Positions 60,925 through 64,000 of a stretch of 64,000 nt of DNA are shown in pieces. The translations under genes were made by a program, and so were the position numbers. Within the stretch, counting starts at the first letter, position 1, and each line of letters starts with the position of its first letter. This stretch comes from Bacillota bacterium. Lineage in GTDB: Bacteria > Bacillota > Clostridia > Peptostreptococcales > Anaerovoracaceae. Below the pieces are notes generated by a model that saw nothing but the letters and a program-made list of their open reading frames with translations, had not been told where the DNA came from and made no database searches. The stretch is from positions 1-64,000 of the forward strand of contig JAFWZZ010000034.1 of assembly GCA_017522185.1 (NCBI GenBank), in the 5' to 3' direction.

Positions 60925-62079
60925 ATGAACATGAAAGAACTGGCGCTGGCAAAACACGCGGAATGGAAGGGCAAACTCTCCATCCAGACAAAGGCGCCAA
61001 TTACCAACAGAGAGGAGTTGTCCATCGCCTACACACCTGGCGTGGCAGAGCCCTGTTTAGAAATCGAAAAGGACGAAAGTCTGGCATATACATATACCGG
61101 CAAGGGGAATACGGTTGCGGTCATCACCGACGGTACAGCGGTCCTGGGCCTGGGCGACATCGGTCCATCGGCAGGAATGCCTGTCATGGAAGGAAAATGT
61201 GCCCTGTTCAAGGCATTTGCTGACATCGACGCGGTGCCGATCTGCATCGACTCCAAGGATCCTCAGACGATCATTGATACGGTTTACAATATTTCCAAAA
61301 GCTTCGGGGGGATTAATTTAGAAGACATCAGTGCACCGAGATGCTTTGAAATCGAACGTGCCCTGATCGAGAAGTGTGACATCCCGGTGTTCCACGACGA
61401 CCAGCACGGTACTGCAATCATCACCAGCGCAGGGCTCATCAACGCCTGCAAGGTGACAGGCAGACAGCCGGGCAATCTGAAGATCGTCATCAGCGGTGCA
61501 GGTTCTGCCGGCATCGCCATCGCAAAGATGATTCTCCGTTTGGGCTTCGGCGACGTCATCCTCTGCGGTAGCAAAGGCACCATCTACAAAGGCGCGCCAT
61601 ACAACAATCCGGAACAGGAGAAGATGGCGGAAGTGACCAACAAAGAAGGCCTCAAAGGCAGTCTGGCAGACGCCCTCGCAGGCGCCGATATTCTCATCGG
61701 CGTATCCAGACCGGGCGTCGTCAGTCAGGACATGATCCGCTCCATGGCCAAGGACCCAATTGTCTTCGTCATGAGTAATCCGGTGCCGGAAATCATGCCG
61801 GATCTGGCGAAAGAAGCCGGTGCGGCGGTGGTAGGAACGGGACGCTCCGACTTCCCGAACCAGGTGAATAACGTCATCGCGTTCCCGGGTATCTTCAGAG
61901 GCGCCCTGGACGCACGTGCGAAGAAGATTACCGAGGAAATGAAGGAAGCGGCGGCACGGGCAATCGCATCTGTTATCCCTGATGAGGAACTGTCCGCGGA
62001 CTATGTGCTCCCGGATCCGTTTAACCCACTCATTGTAGAGCGCATCAGAGCGGCGGTTATGGCTGAAGCCGGGAAATAA
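60925..62079 (+). CDS. NAD(P)-dependent malic enzyme
   Basis: 384-residue short-form malic enzyme (oxidative decarboxylation of malate to pyruvate). It shows [20 protein letters not shown], the catalytic region [20 protein letters not shown], metal-binding FHDDQHGTA, the Rossmann motif [15 protein letters not shown] and [13 protein letters not shown]. No PTA domain, as in anaerobic Firmicutes. It starts 12 bases after argH with AGGAGG. NAD versus NADP use cannot be told safely. Confidence 0.93.
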   Translation: MNMKELALAKHAEWKGKLSIQTKAPITNREELSIAYTPGVAEPCLEIEKDESLAYTYTGKGNTVAVITDGTAVLGLGDIGPSAGMPVMEGKCALFKAFADIDAVPICIDSKDPQTIIDTVYNISKSFGGINLEDISAPRCFEIERALIEKCDIPVFHDDQHGTAIITSAGLINACKVTGRQPGNLKIVISGAGSAGIAIAKMILRLGFGDVILCGSKGTIYKGAPYNNPEQEKMAEVTNKEGLKGSLADALAGADILIGVSRPGVVSQDMIRSMAKDPIVFVMSNPVPEIMPDLAKEAGAAVVGTGRSDFPNQVNNVIAFPGIFRGALDARAKKITEEMKEAAARAIASVIPDEELSADYVLPDPFNPLIVERIRAAVMAEAGK

Positions 62080-62093
62080 TGTGTGAAAAGTTT

Positions 62094-62257
62094 TGTCTAT
62101 TTTGCTATTGAAATAGACGGAGACAGGGTGTATACTTATACTGAGGAAAGAATTTTCCAGATATTACATCGCAATTCAGAGCTGCCATTATGGCATGCCT
62201 GTGACTTATAAACATCCCTTCTGAAGAGAGCCTTTTTCGGAATCCGAAAGAGGCTTT
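62094..62257. other. Gene-free stretch with hairpins after malic enzyme
   Basis: GTCTATTTT and AAATAGAC form a hairpin near 62096-62119. AGCCTTTTTCGG (62229) and CCGAAAGAGGCT (to 62255), followed by TTTTTTC, form a terminator. No gene is seen between 62080 and 62299. Confidence 0.6.
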
Positions 62258-62299
62258 TTTCTTTTTTTGTCCAGGCTCTCTAAAAACCGCGCGGCCGGA

Positions 62300-63082
62300 T
62301 CAGAACCATTTCTTCCGGTGGAAGAGCAGCACCAGTCCCAAAACCACCGCCAGGCTAAGGCCGGCCACGTAGGCGTATCCGCGGGACCAGTCGTATTCCG
62401 GCATGACGAAGTTCATGCCGTACCAGCCGGTAATCAGAGTCAGAGGTGTGAAGATGGTGGTGACCACAGTGAAGAACTTCATAATCTGATTCTGCTCGAT
62501 GTCAATCTGGGACTGATAGGCATCCCGCACCGATTCGATATAGTTTTGCAGGTGGAGGACGAATTCCATGAGCCGGTCGAACTTCTTATCGATGAAGGAG
62601 AAAGCCGGGTCTACTGCCGACATCTCATCGGAAAGGAACTGCATCTGCTCGTAGTAGCGCTTGGCTTTGAGGAGGTCCTTGCGGACTTTGATGATGTCTT
62701 TGATGCCCCGTTCCGAAGGGGAAGAATCCAGGAAGAGGCGGTCCTCCAGGGAGATAATCATGTTCTCCAGGGTTTCCAGTCGGTAGATGTCGTTTGCCGT
62801 CAGCTCCAGAAGAAACTGATGAAACTGGAGGAGCCCGTCTGCGTGGTCAGAGACCGCCTGTCCATAGCCGCGGACCGCCTCACTGTCGGTAATCAGCGCA
62901 AAAAATGAAGTGGCTGCATAAGCAACCACTTTCTTTTCGTCAAGCCAGTGGAAGGAAAGGAGATAGGTCTTGTCGTCCAGCACCGTGAAAAAATTACGGT
63001 TCTGGTCCAGGAGCAGACCGAATCGCTTTCCTGCCAGGTCTTTGATGGTATTCAGTTCTGATACGGGTAAAATCTTTTTCAT
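62300..63082 (-). CDS. CorA-like magnesium/divalent cation transporter
   Basis: 260-residue protein with a cytoplasmic, helical N-terminal domain and two C-terminal helices. The signature YGMNF stands at the end of the first helix (TPLTLITGWYGMNFVMPE). It is shorter than typical CorA (about 315), mainly at the N-terminus, a form frequent in Firmicutes. It lies 35 bases after the racemase-like gene on the same strand, and GGCAC/GTGCC can form a hairpin directly before its ATG; no ribosome site is visible. Confidence 0.88.
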   Translation of the reverse strand: MKKILPVSELNTIKDLAGKRFGLLLDQNRNFFTVLDDKTYLLSFHWLDEKKVVAYAATSFFALITDSEAVRGYGQAVSDHADGLLQFHQFLLELTANDIYRLETLENMIISLEDRLFLDSSPSERGIKDIIKVRKDLLKAKRYYEQMQFLSDEMSAVDPAFSFIDKKFDRLMEFVLHLQNYIESVRDAYQSQIDIEQNQIMKFFTVVTTIFTPLTLITGWYGMNFVMPEYDWSRGYAYVAGLSLAVVLGLVLLFHRKKWF

Positions 63083-63117
63083 GGCACTAGTCTGTGCCGG
63101 GAACAGAAATTTATCCC

Positions 63118-64000
63118 TTAAATAAACTCTTTGTTTACGTTTCTGGATGCGGACAGATAAACCAGGGATGCGTAGTTGACATCGAATTCGACAATATCGC
63201 CAACTTCCAGTCTTCTTTCTGCATCTTCCACGTCCATGATGGTATGGTCGCTGGCTGCGCCAACCAGGGATACGCCCTTTTCCACAGGGAAGATTTCCTC
63301 GATGGAACCGTAGTCTACACGGCCCATGGCAAGTAAGGCCCTTCTGCGGATTCCTCTGTCTTCGTATACAGGCTTATGACCAAAGCAGTCGATTGCGATT
63401 TTACCAACCGGATGGGTTGGCTTGTCGCGGACTTCGATGACTTCCGCATAAAGCTTGTAAACATCCTGATGCATGTAGCTCATGTCGTAGCCATAGAAAA
63501 CATCCAGGTCTCTCGCCAGGAAAATACCTTCGCCGCAGCGAAGCAAATTGATTCTTTCCGGAACGTTGCCGTCGATAACTCTCATCAGGGTAGATGTTGC
63601 GCCACCGGAGATGTATTCTAACTCTCTGCCGATGCGTGCTTCGATTCTTTCGGCGATGCTGACCAGTTCATTGAGATTATCTGGTGTCGGTTCGATGGAA
63701 CCCCAGCAGCCAACGTTAAAGCCAACGCCTGCTAAGTCCAGATTCTTCAGCTCGTTTTCAACAAAAACAGCAGCTTCTACCATTTCGTCCTTATCCCAGA
63801 AACCTTCTCTCAGGTCACCTACGTCTGCCATGATGATAACCTTATGTACTTTGTTCTGTTTTGCGGCAGCTTCGTTGAGAGCCTTCAGCACGGCTACTTC
63901 GCTGTTTAAGCTGATATCACAAAGACGAACCACTTCATCTACTTCTGTCAACATCGGGATACGGAGTAACATCGTAGGCAGGCCTACGCCGTATTCGATG
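63118..64000 (-). CDS. Ornithine/alanine racemase family protein (5' end beyond window)
   Basis: PLP-dependent alanine/ornithine racemase-like protein (Orr type), cut by the window end; about 293 residues are seen, and the in-frame ATG at 63972 is internal because the frame stays open to 64000 (IEYGVGLPTMLLRIPMLTE). Features: MADVGDLREGFW, GVGFNVGCWGSIEPT, EYISGGATSTLMR, LRCGEGIFLARDL, and the C-terminal beta domain with IAIDCFGHKP and VGAASDHTIMDVED. In anaerobic ornithine fermentation this enzyme makes D-ornithine. The N-terminal PLP lysine lies outside the window. Confidence 0.85.
   Translation of the reverse strand, partial: IEYGVGLPTMLLRIPMLTEVDEVVRLCDISLNSEVAVLKALNEAAAKQNKVHKVIIMADVGDLREGFWDKDEMVEAAVFVENELKNLDLAGVGFNVGCWGSIEPTPDNLNELVSIAERIEARIGRELEYISGGATSTLMRVIDGNVPERINLLRCGEGIFLARDLDVFYGYDMSYMHQDVYKLYAEVIEVRDKPTHPVGKIAIDCFGHKPVYEDRGIRRRALLAMGRVDYGSIEEIFPVEKGVSLVGAASDHTIMDVEDAERRLEVGDIVEFDVNYASLVYLSASRNVNKEFI

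Overview
The window looks like chromosome of an anaerobic, spore-forming Firmicute of class Clostridia. The evidence is a cotJABC spore-coat operon, a PdaA-type deacetylase, a CarD-type regulator, an ornithine-racemase-like protein, several DUF5722-type and InlB-repeat surface proteins, AGGAGG-type ribosome sites and AT-rich intergenic DNA. A placement near Anaerovoracaceae (Eubacteriales family XIII) is a guess. I saw no rRNA or tRNA gene and no insertion-sequence transposase.

Layout. 0.2-6 kb: PdaA-like deacetylase, cotJABC (minus strand), dtd, EamA transporter, M16-type protease. 6-11 kb: two large secreted FnIII + DUF5722 paralogues and a decayed third relative. 11-19.5 kb: a surface/biofilm operon with a long structured leader, two camelysin/TasA-like proteins with the SipW-type AYFTDTDS signal, a membrane- or wall-anchored protein, an InlB B-repeat protein, the signal peptidase SipW and a BIG-type protein. 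19.5-22.7 kb: PhnA/YjdM, a possible mobile-element nuclease remnant, a lipoprotein, an ADP-ribosylglycohydrolase. 22.7-28.9 kb: an AT-rich defence island with a type II restriction-modification system (fused double m5C methylase, PD-ExK nuclease, small HTH protein) and a DUF262 + HEPN RNase pair. 29-37 kb: MsrAB, XRE, Schlafen-like AlbA_2 protein, an unknown two-gene cassette, WYL regulator, HIRAN protein, Rieske-FAD oxidoreductase. 37-45 kb: His-rich CobW GTPase and partner, CarD, then a polyamine operon (XRE-cupin regulator, potA, potB, potC-potD fusion). 45-52.8 kb: GH25 lysozyme-like surface protein, DUF5685 and J-domain proteins, D-cysteine-desulfhydrase-like enzyme, tocopherol-cyclase-like protein, MFS exporter. 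53-62 kb: a sigma-54-controlled catabolic cluster (AGCS symporter, Asp/Glu/hydantoin racemase, enhancer-binding regulator, two PuuE-like deacetylases) followed by argH and malic enzyme. The end holds corA and a truncated ornithine-racemase-like gene.

Non-coding structure is the most novel part. Three intergenic spaces carry arrays of one geometrically exact element (two GTTTTC and two GAAAAC half-sites in mirror order, 21 bp apart, repeated every 80-81 bp). A fourth space carries a related-looking TTCTAGAA array with a 52-bp double period. The convergent space at 45.2-45.6 kb is filled by two long, mutually related imperfect palindromes. The surface operon begins with a leader of about 325 nt that has competing stems and a terminator-like hairpin just before the ribosome site.
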